A DNA stretch of 64,000 nucleotides. Source: Nakamurella sp. A5-74 (GTDB taxonomy: Bacteria; Actinomycetota; Actinomycetes; Mycobacteriales; Nakamurellaceae). Every line of letters starts with the position of its first letter. Position 1 is the stretch's first letter. Of this stretch, positions 1 through 9,916 are shown piece after piece. The notes below the pieces were generated by a model. That model was not told the origin of the DNA. It saw only the letters and a list, made by a program, of their open reading frames with translations, and made no database searches. Location: positions 2,356,001 through 2,420,000 of the forward strand of contig NZ_CP159218.1 in the NCBI RefSeq assembly GCF_040438885.1, in the 5' to 3' direction. A program made the translations under genes and the position numbers.

Positions 1-1543
1 GGTTCAGCATCGAGTCGACGATGTGCACGAACGCCTCGTAGCAGTTGAACAGGCCGTGCCGTCCGGTGAGCAGGTAGCCCTCCAACCAGCCCTGGCACAG
101 ATGCTCGGACAACACCTCCATCACCCGGCCCCGGGGGGCGAGATGATCGTCGCCGGGGCGGATCTCGGCCGCCCACACCCGGTCGGTTGCCTCGAACACC
201 GCCTGCAGTCTGTTCGACGCCGTCTCGTCCGGGCCCATGATGCGGAACGTCTCCGGGTTTGCTCTGATCACGTCCCGCAGCAGGGCGCCCAGGACAGCCG
301 TCGCTCCGGAGAACGTGGTGGCCGGCCGGTCGACGGGCACGCCGTATGCGCGGAAGTCCGGCATCACCAGGTCCCGACGCAGCACCCCGCCGTTGCTGTG
401 CGGGTTGGCGCTCATCCGACGGGGTCCCTGCGGGGGCAACGCGCGGAGCTCCGACCGGAGCCGACCGTCGGAGTCGAACAGTCGCTCGGGCCGGTAGCTG
501 TGCATCCACGTCTCGAGCTGCCGTCGGTGCTCGTCGTTGGTCCTGACCTCGGCCAGCGGGACCTGGTGCGAGCGGAACGTCCCCTCCACCGGCTTGCCGT
601 CCACGATCTTCGGGCCGGTCCAGCCCTTCGGGGTGCGCAGGATGATCATCGGCCAGGCCGGCGGGTGGTCGGGGTCGGCCGGAGCGCCGGATCGAGCGTG
701 CTGCTGGATCGCCGCGATGTCGTCGACGGCCTGGTCGAGGACGGCGGACAGCTGTCGGTGCACCGCCATCGGCTCGTCGCCGGAGACGATCCGCGGGCTG
801 TAGCCGTGGCCCCGCATGAGTTCCAGGAGCCGGTGCTCCGGCATCCGCGCCGAGACCGTCGGGTTCGCGATCTTCCATCCGTTGAGGTGCAGGATCGGCA
901 GCACAGCACCGTCGGTGACGGGATCGATGAAGGTGCTCGACTGCCAGCTGCCGGCCAGCGGACCGGTCTCGGCCTCACCGTCGCCGATCACGCAGGCCAC
1001 CAGCAGATCCGGGTTGTCCAGCACTGCACCGAACGAGTGGGACAGCGAGTAGCCGAGCTCGCCGCCCTCGTGGATCGAGCCGGGTGTCTCGGGCGCCACG
1101 TGGCTCGGGATGCCACCGGGGAAGGAGAACTGTCGGAACAGCCGGCGGATGCCGTCCGTCGACGGGTCGATGTCGGGGTAGGTCTCGCTGTAGGTGCCCT
1201 CGAGATAGGCGTTGGCAACCAATGCCGGCCCGCCGTGTCCCGGACCGGTCACGAACAGCACGTTCAGATCACGGTTCCGGATCACCCGGTTCAGGTGGGC
1301 GTACAACAGGTTCAACCCTGGCGTGGTCCCCCAGTGTCCGAGCAGGCGAGGTTTGACGTGCTCGGGCAGCAGGGGCTCGGTCAGCAGCGGGTTGTCCAAC
1401 AGGTAGATCTGGCCCACCGCCAGGTAGTTGGCCGCCTCCCAGTACCGGTGCAGCAGTGAGAAGTCCTCGGGCACTGCGGCATCCGGCCCTGGCGGGGTTG
1501 TCGGCACCACGTGGTGCGCGGGTGGGGTGATGATGGCGGTCAT
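1..1543 (-). CDS. xfp: Phosphoketolase (XFP family), 3' part cut by window edge
   Basis: The reverse-strand frame encodes about 514 residues of a D-xylulose-5-phosphate/fructose-6-phosphate phosphoketolase, a thiamine-diphosphate enzyme that cleaves the sugar phosphate with inorganic phosphate to acetyl phosphate plus glyceraldehyde-3-phosphate or erythrose-4-phosphate. Diagnostic stretches visible are [15 protein letters not shown] near the start, [25 protein letters not shown], the cofactor-binding [15 protein letters not shown], and [12 protein letters not shown]. The protein is normally about 800 residues, so the C-terminal third lies off the left edge. The ATG overlaps the stop of the upstream P-type ATPase as ATGA, so it is the third gene of a USP-ATPase-phosphoketolase operon. 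No stop or frameshift is seen in the visible part. Family assignment is firm; sugar preference cannot be read. Confidence 0.95.
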   Translation of the reverse strand, partial: MTAIITPPAHHVVPTTPPGPDAAVPEDFSLLHRYWEAANYLAVGQIYLLDNPLLTEPLLPEHVKPRLLGHWGTTPGLNLLYAHLNRVIRNRDLNVLFVTGPGHGGPALVANAYLEGTYSETYPDIDPSTDGIRRLFRQFSFPGGIPSHVAPETPGSIHEGGELGYSLSHSFGAVLDNPDLLVACVIGDGEAETGPLAGSWQSSTFIDPVTDGAVLPILHLNGWKIANPTVSARMPEHRLLELMRGHGYSPRIVSGDEPMAVHRQLSAVLDQAVDDIAAIQQHARSGAPADPDHPPAWPMIILRTPKGWTGPKIVDGKPVEGTFRSHQVPLAEVRTNDEHRRQLETWMHSYRPERLFDSDGRLRSELRALPPQGPRRMSANPHSNGGVLRRDLVMPDFRAYGVPVDRPATTFSGATAVLGALLRDVIRANPETFRIMGPDETASNRLQAVFEATDRVWAAEIRPGDDHLAPRGRVMEVLSEHLCQGWLEGYLLTGRHGLFNCYEAFVHIVDSMLN

Positions 1544-4212
1544 CGGCGAGCTCCGGAGGATCGGGCGGGAGTCCCGTGACTGGTGTCGCGGGAGGGGGAA
1601 CGAGGAGGTACGGCTCCGGCGGCGGGCGAGCGCCGCGACCGGTGGTACTTCTGCGCGGCGTCGGCTCCCCAGAGCATCGGCACCGCCAGCAGGGCGAGTG
1701 CCCAACCGAGGAGATCAGGCATGGCCGCGCCGAGCAAGGACGGCAGCGGTGGAACTGCGAGGAAGACGAACAGCAACGCCACCTCGACGATCACGGAGAT
1801 CTGCAGGAGACGGTTGCCGGCGAAACCGACGGCACCGATCCAGCGGGTCTCGCTGCGACACGCAAAGGCATTGGCCAACTGTGCCAGCACGATCGCCGCG
1901 AACAGGCTGCCGGAGGCCAGCGCGAGCAGCGCTGGGCTCGCCGTCTCGCCGAAGGACCATCCGCCGAGCGCCAGCACGGCGAGATACGCCCCCAGTGAGG
2001 CAATTGCCTCGGCCGGTCCGAGCACACCGAATGCCCGGAACACGAGCCGACGATCGATGAGCGATCGGGACCTCACCGGCCCGGACATGGTGCGCCGATC
2101 GGCGGGTTCACCACCGAGGGCCAGCGCCGGCAGCAGATCGGTGCCGATGTCGAGGGCGAGGATCTGCAACACCGTCAGCCCGAGCGGGATCTGTCCGCCG
2201 GACAGCGCCCAGGCAACGAACGGGGCGAGCTCGGCGACGTTGTCGGTGAGGTGGTACGTGAGGAATCGCCGGACGTTGGCGAAGGTGGCCCGGCCGAGCT
2301 CGACCGCGCTGACGATGGTCCCGAAATGGTCGTCGAGCAGCACGATGTCGGCAGCCTGACGAGCGACGTCGGTGCCGGAGGCGCCCATGGCGACCCCGAT
2401 GTCGGCCCGGCGGAGCGCCGGACCGTCGTTGACGCCGTCGCCGGTCATGGCCACCACGTGGCCGGCCTCCTGCAACACCCGGGCGATCCGCAGTTTGTCC
2501 TCCGGCTCGACCCGCGCCACCACCACACCGTCCCGCTCCAGGATCGCGGCAAGCGCGGTGTCGTCCGCGGGAAGCTCACTGGCGCGCAACACGATCCCGG
2601 CCTGCCCCAGCAGCCCGACCTCCGCGGCGACAGCCCTGGCCGTGGCCGGATGGTCCCCGGTGACCATGGCGATCTTGATACCCGCGACCCGGCAGCGGGC
2701 GATCGCCTCGGCCACGTCGGGTCGGGGTGGGTCCTGCAGGGCCAGAACGGCGAGCAACTCCGGGCCCACGCCGAGCGCCGGCGAGGTGGGGAATGCGCGG
2801 TCGGCCGGATCCGCTGCGCCGCGGGCGACAGCGAGCACCCGCAGGCCCTGTCCGGTGAGAAGCTCCACCGCTGCGGCGGCCTCCGGGGTCGCTCCCCGGC
2901 CACACAGCGGGAGGATGACGTCGGGCGCTCCCACCAGGTGGGTACCGTCGACATCGGTCGCGCTCGCCCGGCGCAGTGCGGGATCGAACGGGCTGTGGCG
3001 CAACGTCTCAGGGTCAGCGGCGGGGTCGGCGCCCAGTCGGTCGCGGGCGACGTGCACTGCCACCTCCATGGGATCGCCGACCGCGGTCCACCGGTCCTCG
3101 TGCCGCGCTGCCCGGCTGTCGGGCGAACACCGCGAGGCCGAGTCGAGGGCCGTTGCGGCGGCAGCCCTGGCCACCGGATCCCCGAGGACTGCGGCCGTCG
3201 GTGCATAGCCGGAACCGTCGATGTCGACCCACCCGGACGGCGTCCAGACCCTGACAACGGCCATCGCGTTCTGGGTCAGGGTTCCGGTCTTGTCGGTACA
3301 GATGAAGGTGGTGGCCCCGAGGGTCTCGACCGATTCGAGTCGGCGGACGAGCGCGTGCTGCCGGGCCATCTGCTGGGCAGCCCTGGCCAACGAAAGCGTC
3401 ACCGTGGGCAGCAGGCCCTCCGGCACGAGGGCCACGCAGACACCGATGGCCAACAGCAGACCGTCCGTCAACGGCCTGCCGAGCAGCACCGAGACTCCGA
3501 AGAAGGCGACACCGACGCCGACGGCGACCAGGCCGATCGTCCGGACCACCCGGCGCAGTTGGACGGCCAGCGGGCTGGGCGGTGGTGCTGCGTCCCGGGT
3601 TGCCCGGTCGACGCCGGCCAGCCGGGTCCGTGGACCGGTCGCCGTGACGGTGGCCCACCCGTGTCCCAGCACGACGAAGGTGCCGGCGTACAACGACTCC
3701 CCCGTCCCTGGACGGACCGCACGGCTCTCCCCCGTCAGCAGCGAGGCATCGATGCCCAGCGTCGCCTCGCCGAGGATCGCCAGGTCTGCCGGCACCCGGT
3801 CACCGGCCTCCAGCACGACGACATCACCGACGACGAGCTCGGTGGCGTCCACCAGCACGCCGACACCGTCACGTCGGACGAGCGCCTGTGAGGGCATCAT
3901 CCCGCCGAGGCGTTCCGCTGCCCGATCAGCGCGGTACTCCTGCACGAAGGCGAAGACCCCGTTGATCACGATCACCGCGACGATGGCGATGGCCAACGTC
4001 GGCATCCCAGCCACCAGCGACAGCGCCGCGGCGACCCAGAGCATCACCGCGAAGGCATGCACCATCTGCTGGGCCAACTGCAGCACAGGGTGCCGGCGCC
4101 GCGGTGGCGGCAGCGAGTTCGGTCCGTCCGACAGCAACAGACGGGACGCGGCAGCGGACGACAGCCCCGCGGATGTCGGCTGCGCGGCAATCGGCGGGGC
4201 AGCGTCGCTCAT
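1540..4212 (-). CDS. P-type cation-transporting ATPase (P2/PacL-like)
   Basis: This 890-residue membrane pump shows the full P-type ATPase signature set: LLTGES (160-163) in the actuator domain, PEGLLP (264-269) in the ion-binding helix, the phosphorylated Asp in DKTGTLT (307-313), and a hinge [10 protein letters not shown]. The PEGLLP motif and the N-terminal cation-ATPase region place it with type II (Ca2+/Na+-like) pumps rather than heavy-metal P1B pumps; no N-terminal metal-binding domain is present. The frame is open 45 codons further upstream, but the ATG at 4212 is chosen because it overlaps the stop of the universal stress protein as ATGA. The gene is therefore translationally coupled to its neighbours. 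The transported ion is uncertain. Related pumps are found in mycobacterial DosR regulons (CtpF), which fits the surrounding stress genes. Confidence 0.92.
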   Translation of the reverse strand: MSDAAPPIAAQPTSAGLSSAAASRLLLSDGPNSLPPPRRRHPVLQLAQQMVHAFAVMLWVAAALSLVAGMPTLAIAIVAVIVINGVFAFVQEYRADRAAERLGGMMPSQALVRRDGVGVLVDATELVVGDVVVLEAGDRVPADLAILGEATLGIDASLLTGESRAVRPGTGESLYAGTFVVLGHGWATVTATGPRTRLAGVDRATRDAAPPPSPLAVQLRRVVRTIGLVAVGVGVAFFGVSVLLGRPLTDGLLLAIGVCVALVPEGLLPTVTLSLARAAQQMARQHALVRRLESVETLGATTFICTDKTGTLTQNAMAVVRVWTPSGWVDIDGSGYAPTAAVLGDPVARAAAATALDSASRCSPDSRAARHEDRWTAVGDPMEVAVHVARDRLGADPAADPETLRHSPFDPALRRASATDVDGTHLVGAPDVILPLCGRGATPEAAAAVELLTGQGLRVLAVARGAADPADRAFPTSPALGVGPELLAVLALQDPPRPDVAEAIARCRVAGIKIAMVTGDHPATARAVAAEVGLLGQAGIVLRASELPADDTALAAILERDGVVVARVEPEDKLRIARVLQEAGHVVAMTGDGVNDGPALRRADIGVAMGASGTDVARQAADIVLLDDHFGTIVSAVELGRATFANVRRFLTYHLTDNVAELAPFVAWALSGGQIPLGLTVLQILALDIGTDLLPALALGGEPADRRTMSGPVRSRSLIDRRLVFRAFGVLGPAEAIASLGAYLAVLALGGWSFGETASPALLALASGSLFAAIVLAQLANAFACRSETRWIGAVGFAGNRLLQISVIVEVALLFVFLAVPPLPSLLGAAMPDLLGWALALLAVPMLWGADAAQKYHRSRRSPAAGAVPPRSPSRDTSHGTPARSSGARR

Positions 4213-5117
4213 CCGGTCAGGTGCGCCGTGTCGGGCAGGACGACGACGACCCCCGCAGCGGCGGCGAGCAGCGCCCGGCTCGTGGAACCCGCTGCCAGGG
4301 AATGGATCCGGCCGGATCCGCGACGACCGATCACCACTTCGCTGCAATCAGCGGCCCGATCCACCAGGGCACCGGCCGCGCGATGGTGCACCAGCTCCCC
4401 GGTGACCTCGAGATCGGGGAAGCGGGCCCGCAGTCCGGTCAGCAGCCGGGTCAGCTCGCGTTCCCAGCGGGACGATTCGACCGTCCAGTTCTGCACCATC
4501 TGCAGACCTCCGGAGCTCTCGTCCAGCACCACCTCCACCCAGGCCATCAGCACGATCAGGCCGACCTCGGAACGGCGGGCTTCGTGGGCCGCGAACTCCA
4601 GCGCGGCCAGCGATCGGGGCGATCCATCCACCCCGACGAGCACCGGTCCGTGCACCCGGCCGCCGCCCGCGACCACCGCGACCGGCGCCTGCGATCTGGC
4701 CACCAGCCGGACCGGCACGGAGCCGTCGGGCTCGAAGGCGTCTCCGCCGGCCGTCCCGACGACGATCATCGCTGCTCGCCGGGACATCTCGGTGAGGACC
4801 TCCACCGGGTCGCCGGTGCGCACCTCGAACCGTGCGTGGACGTCCGGCAGCAGCGCGGTGACCCGTCCGGCTATCCCCATCAGTTCACCCAGCGGGTGGT
4901 TCGAGGCGATGCCGGCACAGTGCACGATGGTCAGTGGAACCCCCTGCTGCACAGCATGTCTCGCGCCCCAGACGGCAGTGTGGACGGCGCTGGCCGAGTC
5001 GTCGACGCCGACCACCACGCCACCTGTCGGCAGCGGTCCCCGGTCGGGTGTCTTCGTCGTCCTGGCGGTCGGCAGAGCGGAGGTGATGCTCGGGGGGAGT
5101 ACCGGGGCGGTTGGCAT
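4209..5117 (-). CDS. Universal stress protein, tandem UspA domains
   Basis: A 302-residue protein with two UspA domains. The first begins at VVVGVDDSASA and the second at VLVGVDGSPRS, and the second ends in the nucleotide-binding type motif GRRGSGRIHSLAAGSTS. This two-domain size is typical of actinobacterial ATP-binding USPs such as those of the DosR regulon. The ATG at 5117 is chosen because GAGAGG lies just upstream and because the longer in-frame extension runs into low-quality arginine-rich sequence. It is the first large gene of the operon leading into the P-type ATPase (4-bp overlap), and follows a small membrane protein gene by 16 bp. Its likely role is ATP-dependent regulation during stress or dormancy; the exact partner is unknown. 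Confidence 0.93.
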   Translation of the reverse strand: MPTAPVLPPSITSALPTARTTKTPDRGPLPTGGVVVGVDDSASAVHTAVWGARHAVQQGVPLTIVHCAGIASNHPLGELMGIAGRVTALLPDVHARFEVRTGDPVEVLTEMSRRAAMIVVGTAGGDAFEPDGSVPVRLVARSQAPVAVVAGGGRVHGPVLVGVDGSPRSLAALEFAAHEARRSEVGLIVLMAWVEVVLDESSGGLQMVQNWTVESSRWERELTRLLTGLRARFPDLEVTGELVHHRAAGALVDRAADCSEVVIGRRGSGRIHSLAAGSTSRALLAAAAGVVVVLPDTAHLTG

Positions 5118-5133
5118 GACGGAACCTCTCGTG

Positions 5134-5346
5134 TCAGTGGGCGTTCCGGAGGGTGTGCTCCGGGATCGGTCGGCTCCGGCCGTGCGTCGACGACCGGCGC
5201 CGGAGCGTGGTGGTGATGTCCGCAGCTTCGCCGGGAGCACCGGCGGCCGGCGACTCGCCCTCGTACTGCTTGACGACCCGCACCGACAGGCCGAGCAGCA
5301 CCGGCACCACCACCGGCACGACGGGGGAAACACCCAGCACGTTCAT
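5134..5346 (-). CDS. Small membrane protein resembling the N-terminus of slipin/SPFH proteins
   Basis: A 70-residue reading frame starts at ATG 5346 with a strong GAGGAG ribosome site 6 bases upstream. It begins with a hydrophobic helix (VSPVVPVVVPVLLGLSV) followed by RVVKQYE, the sequence that opens the SPFH domain in actinobacterial slipins (stomatin-like proteins). The expected continuation (a glycine-rich FRLGR-type strand and the whole SPFH domain) is absent; instead the frame continues into a charged tail rich in Arg and ends 16 bp before the universal stress protein. It is either a decayed slipin whose anchor is still translated or a genuine small membrane protein. The good ribosome site argues that it is expressed with the operon. 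Confidence 0.6.
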   Translation of the reverse strand: MNVLGVSPVVPVVVPVLLGLSVRVVKQYEGESPAAGAPGEAADITTTLRRRSSTHGRSRPIPEHTLRNAH

Positions 5347-5409
5347 CACGATCTCCTCACACCACGGACAGCAGAACACCAGTCCACCCGATCGCGTCCT
5401 GCCGACACA

Positions 5410-5423
5410 GGGCCCAAGGTCCC
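5410..5423. promoter_or_regulatory. DosR/DevR-like box candidate
   Basis: GGGCCCAAGGTCCC lies in the 165-bp divergent intergenic region between the stress operon (leftward) and the BON gene (rightward). It fits GGGNC-N4-GNCCC, the core of the DosR consensus, and is a near-perfect palindrome. Similar 14-mers lie at 10996 and 15304. A short GC-rich motif like this can arise by chance. Confidence 0.35.
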
Positions 5424-5511
5424 GTTGCAGCTCTCCCGTGCCGGGGGGCGGCCGAGAGTTCGAGGACGAACGCCTCTGGTCCCTGACCGGAACGGTCAGC
5501 AGACTGGGGCG

Positions 5512-6180
5512 ATGACACAGACCGAACGGACGCTCGACCAGGCGCTGCAGGAAGCCGTCACCGACCAGCTCTGTCGGACGCCTGCGGTCGAGGAGGCCGC
5601 TGTCGGCGTCGGCGTGCTGAGCGGAACAGTGACCCTCTCGGGTGAGGTCCGGACCTACCCCGAGAAGCGGGCTGCCCTCGCTGCCGCGCTCGGCGTCCGG
5701 GGTGTCACTGCGGTCGCCGACGAGTTGGTCGTGGTGCGCAGCTCGGATCTTCCGTCCGACAGTCGTATCGCGGTGGCCGCATCGGAGGCACTGCGGAGTG
5801 CGGTTTCCGTTCCGGACACGGTCCAGGCAATGGTCCACGATCACGCGATCACGCTGTCCGGCAGCGTTTCCTGGGATTTTGAGCGTACTGCCGCACGTCA
5901 TGCGGTCGCCTCGTTGGCCGGTGTGGTGGGCGTGTGGAGCACCATGACGATCACCCACCGCGGCCTTGCGTCGCCGGCGGCGGCCGAAGTGGCCATCACC
6001 GCCGCCCTTGACCGCACCGCGTCACTTGATGCGGGCACCATCAGGGTCGGCGTCGCCGGGAACGAGGTGACCCTCAGCGGGACGGTGCGGTCCGCGGTCG
6101 AGCGGCGACAGGCTGAGGACGCCGCGTGGTCCTGCCCCGGGGCCTCGACGGTGCAGAACCTGCTCATCATCCGTTCCTGA
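5512..6180 (+). CDS. BON-domain protein (three BON repeats)
   Basis: A 222-residue protein made almost entirely of three BON domains. Each has the pattern of a conserved Gly-Xaa-Val-Thr-Leu-Ser-Gly strand: GTVTLSGEVRTY near residue 40, AITLSGSVSWD near 110 and EVTLSGTVRSA near 185. BON domains bind phospholipid or peptidoglycan-like surfaces and occur in OsmY-type stress proteins. There is no signal peptide, so this version is cytoplasmic or peripherally bound. The ATG at 5512 follows an open stretch with a frame extending far upstream, but only from this start does family sequence begin. It is divergent from the USP-ATPase-phosphoketolase operon and probably belongs to the same stress response. 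Confidence 0.85.
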   Translation: MTQTERTLDQALQEAVTDQLCRTPAVEEAAVGVGVLSGTVTLSGEVRTYPEKRAALAAALGVRGVTAVADELVVVRSSDLPSDSRIAVAASEALRSAVSVPDTVQAMVHDHAITLSGSVSWDFERTAARHAVASLAGVVGVWSTMTITHRGLASPAAAEVAITAALDRTASLDAGTIRVGVAGNEVTLSGTVRSAVERRQAEDAAWSCPGASTVQNLLIIRS

Positions 6181-6272
6181 CGACGGCGCAGCCGGACTAG
6201 TGTTCGGGAGCAGGTCGGCTGCCGTACCGAGGATCGGTATCCGGCGGCCGGGTCCCGTCGAGAGGAGCCCTC

Positions 6273-6914
6273 GTGCAGACCATCCGGGTGTTCCTGCTGG
6301 ACGACCACGAGATCGTGCGCCGTGGCATCGTTGCCCTGCTCAACGCCGAGACCGACATCGTGGTGGTGGCCGAAGCGGCCGGCGCGGAAGAAGCGCGGGT
6401 GCGGTTGTCCCGGACGACAGTCGACGTCGCCGTGTTGGACGCTCGGCTCCCGGACGGGTCGGGCATCGACGTCTGCCGGGAGCTCCGATCCGAGCATCCC
6501 GAGATCCGGTGTCTCATCCTGACCTCGTACGACGATGACGACGCGCTGGTGGCTGCCGTGCTGGCGGGGGCCGACGGCTACCTGTTGAAGGAGATCCGCG
6601 GGGACGGTCTGGTCCGGGCCATCCGCGAGTTGGCCGCAGGGCGTTCGTTGCTGGATCCACGGATCACCGGGCCCCTGTTGGACCGACTTCGCGACTCCGA
6701 CGTACGGGATCCCAGATTCGAAACCCTCACCGCGCGGGAGAAGGCCGTGCTGGCGCTCATCACCGAGGGGCTGACGAACCGTCAGATCGGCGACCGGTTG
6801 TTCCTGGCCGAGAAGACCATCAAGAACCACGTGTCGTCCCTGCTGTCCAAGCTCGGGATGGTGCGGCGGACCCAGGCGGCCGTGTACGGAGCCGACAACC
6901 GTCCTCCCGGGTGA
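6273..6914 (+). CDS. NarL/FixJ response regulator, DevR (DosR)-like
   Basis: A 213-residue response regulator starting at GTG 6273 with GAGGAG upstream. The receiver domain has acidic DD at 10-11 and the phospho-acceptor Asp56 in VLDARLPDG; the conserved Lys follows in GYLLKE. The C-terminal LuxR-type helix-turn-helix reads LTAREKAVLALITEGLTNRQIG with KTIKNHVSSLLSKLGM. Together with the GAF kinase encoded convergently at 6982-8508 it matches the DevR-DevS architecture that governs hypoxia and redox dormancy genes in actinobacteria. The surrounding nitroreductases and universal stress proteins are classical members of that regulon. That it controls this locus is an inference from context. Confidence 0.9.
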   Translation: MQTIRVFLLDDHEIVRRGIVALLNAETDIVVVAEAAGAEEARVRLSRTTVDVAVLDARLPDGSGIDVCRELRSEHPEIRCLILTSYDDDDALVAAVLAGADGYLLKEIRGDGLVRAIRELAAGRSLLDPRITGPLLDRLRDSDVRDPRFETLTAREKAVLALITEGLTNRQIGDRLFLAEKTIKNHVSSLLSKLGMVRRTQAAVYGADNRPPG

Positions 6915-6981
6915 CCGGGGCCGGGGACACCGGTGCGCTGCTCCGGCGCAGACAATCAAGCCTCGTTCGATGTCCTGGGGG

Positions 6982-8508
6982 TCAGGTGTCGAGAGGAACG
7001 GTCCACAGCAGGGAGGTCCCCGCGGTGGCCGAGGAGTCCAGCTCCATCCGGCCGCCCAACGCGCCGGCCCGGGATCGCAGGTTGGCCAGACCGCTGTCGC
7101 GGGTGGCACCACCCGTACCGACGCCGTCGTCCACGACCTCGATCCGGAACCAGCCGTCGCGCACCCCCACCCGGACGTCCACCCGGTGTGCCAGGGCATG
7201 CCTGGCGACGTTGGTCAGCGCCTCACCGAGGACGGCCCGGATGTCCTGGCGCAGGGACAGCGGGGTCAGGGTGTCGACAGGTCCGAAGAACCGCACCGAA
7301 GGGGCTCTGCCGAGCGTGTCGGCGAGCGAGGCCGCGGTGTCGAGCACCACGCTGCGGGTGCCGGCTCCCTGGTGCTGCAACGCGAAGATCGACGTCCGGA
7401 TCTGGGCGATGGCGTCGTCCAGCTCGCCGACGACATGCTCCAGCACCGGCAACAGTGCAGGGTCGACGGCCGGGGTGATCACACCTCTGATCGTCAGGCC
7501 GGCCGCGAACAACTGTTGGATCACCACATCGTGCAGATCGCGGGCGATGCGACTGCGATCCTCCCACTGGGCGATCCGGTCCTGGGCCTCACGGGTGTCC
7601 ACCAGCTCGAGGGCCAGCGCCGCCTGGCCCGCAAAAGCAGACCCCATGTCGAGCTCCGCCAGCGTGAACACCCGTCGGCCGATCAGGCGTCCGACGAGGA
7701 GCGCACCTCGCGGCCGACCCGCGACGATCAACGGCAACCCCAGGACCTGGCCCACCCGGACGGTGTCATCGACGTGCACCTCCAGGCCGGCCACCTGATC
7801 GGCGTCGGCCAACCGCACCGGTTCCCCGGTCTCGATGATCGCCCGGGAGAGCGTCCCGAGGCTCGGATACTCCTCGCCACCGCCGTCTTCGTCGTCCGGC
7901 ACCAGCGCAACTTCGACGCGCATCCGTTCCTGTCCCTCGACCTGCAGTACGACCTTGACGACGTCGGCGTCGACCAGTTCCCTGAGGCGTCGCGCGATGT
8001 CGCGCAGCGTGTGGTCGTTGCCCCGTCTGAGCAGCGTTCTGGTGATCTCGGTGGAGGCCCGGACCCAGGTGTCGCTGCGCTCGGTATCTGCGGCCAGCCG
8101 GAAGTTCTCGATGACCAGCGCTGCCGTCGCGGCCAGGAACTGCAGGATCGCGCCGGATCGGTCGCGGTCGCCCGCTGCGGTCGCGGAGATCTGGAGGACA
8201 CCCAGGACCTCGTCCCGGAGCATGATGTCCGCCGACGCGACCTGGTCGCCGACGAACTCACCCGGTACCAGGAGCTCGATCAACCCGTCCGCCCCGAACA
8301 CGGTGGCCGAACCGTCGGCCGCGCCGGTCAGCTCGCAGGCGCTACGGACCACACACGCCAGCGCCGATTCCACGGACGTCTGCGCGAGCACGTCACCGTG
8401 GACCGCCAGCAGGTCGGCCGCCGACACGAACGGGCCGAGACCGGTGCCGGCCCCCTGGTCACCTGCATTCGCCGGCCCGCGGGGCGTTCGAGCACGATCG
8501 TGTGCCAA
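6982..8508 (-). CDS. GAF-domain sensor histidine kinase, DevS/DosT-like
   Basis: A 508-residue soluble kinase. The N-terminal half contains two GAF-type domains (roughly residues 25-140 and 165-300), the C-terminal half a HisKA_3 dimerisation segment with the phospho-acceptor in IARDLHDVVIQQLFAAG and an HATPase with LTNVARHA and DDGVGTGG. No transmembrane helices are visible. DevS and DosT of mycobacteria have the same GAF-GAF-HisKA_3-HATPase order, with haem in the first GAF; whether haem is bound here cannot be shown from sequence. The gene converges on the response regulator at 6273-6914 (67 bp between stops), an unusual arrangement because such pairs are normally co-transcribed. Confidence 0.9.
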   Translation of the reverse strand: MAHDRARTPRGPANAGDQGAGTGLGPFVSAADLLAVHGDVLAQTSVESALACVVRSACELTGAADGSATVFGADGLIELLVPGEFVGDQVASADIMLRDEVLGVLQISATAAGDRDRSGAILQFLAATAALVIENFRLAADTERSDTWVRASTEITRTLLRRGNDHTLRDIARRLRELVDADVVKVVLQVEGQERMRVEVALVPDDEDGGGEEYPSLGTLSRAIIETGEPVRLADADQVAGLEVHVDDTVRVGQVLGLPLIVAGRPRGALLVGRLIGRRVFTLAELDMGSAFAGQAALALELVDTREAQDRIAQWEDRSRIARDLHDVVIQQLFAAGLTIRGVITPAVDPALLPVLEHVVGELDDAIAQIRTSIFALQHQGAGTRSVVLDTAASLADTLGRAPSVRFFGPVDTLTPLSLRQDIRAVLGEALTNVARHALAHRVDVRVGVRDGWFRIEVVDDGVGTGGATRDSGLANLRSRAGALGGRMELDSSATAGTSLLWTVPLDT

Positions 8509-8738
8509 GTGACACCTTCCCGATGCGTGGCCGGGCGGGGTGGCCGACGTACCGAGGGTCCCAGTCCCGGCGCCGAACCGCCAGCGGGCGTGGACTCCGC
8601 ATCCTCCATGCCCGCCAGGTGGCCGGCGACGCTCCCGGCGATCGCCGCCGACCGTTCGAGGACCTTCGGCCGTGGCGGTCCGGCAGGTTTGCGCAGCAGG
8701 CTCACCTCGACCATCTCTCCGACTGTCAGGGGCGCAGC

Positions 8739-9728
8739 GTGGTGTTATCGGTGCTGGACCTGCATCCCGAGCAGGTACGAGGAGCGCTTTCCTCCGCCTG
8801 CCGCGCTCCGTCGCTGCTCAACTCCCAGCCCTGGGCGTTCATGCTCGGGGCGGATCACATCGAGCTGCACCTGGACACCCGGCGGCTGCTGCGGTCTGCG
8901 GATCCGGAACGACGCCAGGCACTGATCGCGTGCGGGGCCGCCCTGTTCAACCTGCGCCTGGCGCTCGTCGACCTCGGGGTGCGGGTGGACGAGCGGATCT
9001 GGCCGGACGGCCCGGACGGACCGCTCGCACGGGTCAGCGGTGGCGCTCCGGCCCGGCCGCGTCACCGGCTGCTGGAGCTTGCGCGAGCGATCCCGCACCG
9101 CCGGTCCAACCCTCGGCCCTTCCTTGCCGTACCGGTGCCGATCGCATTCCAACAGGTGCTGCTGCAGGCGGCCGCGGGCGAGGGTGCGACCCTGCACCTC
9201 GTCACCGAGCCCCACTCGCTGGTCAGTCTGCGTACGTGGACTGTCGACGCCCGGCGTCGTGATCGTGCGGATCCGGAGCGGGTGTCCGAACGCGTCCGAT
9301 GGGCGGAAGCAGGCAGGTCACCTAAACCGACAGCGGCCGACCTCCGCGCTGACGGTCACCGCTGGACACCGACCACCGACGAGGTGCCGCGGTCGGTGGA
9401 TGGTGATGACCCCCCCGACGGTGCGAACGAGCAGCCGCTGATCGCGGTCCTGACCACCGTCACCGACACACCCGGTGGACAGGTCGCCGCGGGGCTCGCG
9501 CTGGAGCGGACGTTGCTGTCCGCCACTGCACTGGGCCTGTCGATGTCGACCCTCCCGGAGCTCGTCGAGTTCGCCCCGGCGCGTGATCGGATCCGCTGCA
9601 TGCTCGGCACGGGGGACTTCCCGCAGGCCCTGGTGCGGCTGGGCTTCGACGGTCCGGTCCGGCCCAGCGGGCGTCGGCCGGTCGAGGACTGCCTGATCAC
9701 CGGCCCGCTGACCGCAGCCGATCGGTGA
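8739..9728 (+). CDS. Acg-family nitroreductase-like protein
   Basis: A 329-residue protein of the Acg (Rv2032-like) branch of the nitroreductase superfamily. Diagnostic stretches are ACRAPSLLNSQPWAF near the N-terminus, CGAALFNLRLALVDLG, RRSNPRPF in the middle, and a second half with the RTLLSATALGLSMSTL core. Structural work on Acg indicates that such proteins bind FMN but cover it with a lid, suggesting flavin storage rather than catalysis; that is family knowledge. Two adjacent GTG codons (8739 and 8742) are possible starts; AGGGG at 8728-8732 supports either. It is divergent from the DevS-like kinase and is the first of three paralogs within 8 kb. Confidence 0.88.
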   Translation: MVLSVLDLHPEQVRGALSSACRAPSLLNSQPWAFMLGADHIELHLDTRRLLRSADPERRQALIACGAALFNLRLALVDLGVRVDERIWPDGPDGPLARVSGGAPARPRHRLLELARAIPHRRSNPRPFLAVPVPIAFQQVLLQAAAGEGATLHLVTEPHSLVSLRTWTVDARRRDRADPERVSERVRWAEAGRSPKPTAADLRADGHRWTPTTDEVPRSVDGDDPPDGANEQPLIAVLTTVTDTPGGQVAAGLALERTLLSATALGLSMSTLPELVEFAPARDRIRCMLGTGDFPQALVRLGFDGPVRPSGRRPVEDCLITGPLTAADR

Positions 9729-9916
9729 GGGCCGTTTCCAGGTCACCGTCGTTGCGGGACCGTCCTGGCGAGTGTGCCGGCGATGTCGGTTGCCCAGGAA
9801 CGGATCTGTTCGAAATCGCGATGCGTACCCGCATTCTCACCGACGGCCATCTGGAGCGGCTCGCCGCGCGTCTGCGACGCGAGCTCGCCGAGGTCGGTCC
9901 CTCCGCGCCGGGATGA
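9725..9916 (+). CDS. Possible small protein, 63 aa, unknown
   Basis: A GTG overlaps the nitroreductase stop as GTGA and opens a 63-codon frame ending one base before the convergent universal stress protein stop. The last 30 residues form an Arg/Leu-rich amphipathic pattern (LERLAARLRRELAEVG). No family is recognised. The overlap supports translation; the lack of homology and the GC-rich context make a chance frame equally likely. Confidence 0.25.
   Translation: MRAVSRSPSLRDRPGECAGDVGCPGTDLFEIAMRTRILTDGHLERLAARLRRELAEVGPSAPG

Noticed and set aside
23-1459. Long open frame on the + strand opposite the phosphoketolase
   Set aside because: Its translation is low-complexity Arg/Pro/Val-rich and unrelated to any family, while the opposite strand encodes a clear phosphoketolase; a GC-skew artefact.
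2251-3891. 546-codon + strand frame opposite the P-type ATPase
   Set aside because: Shadow of the ATPase frame; no ribosome site or family match.
8509-8738. GGGTC-CCA-GTCCC at about 8557 as another DosR-like box
   Set aside because: Spacer is 3 rather than 4 bases, breaking the core pattern of the other sites.
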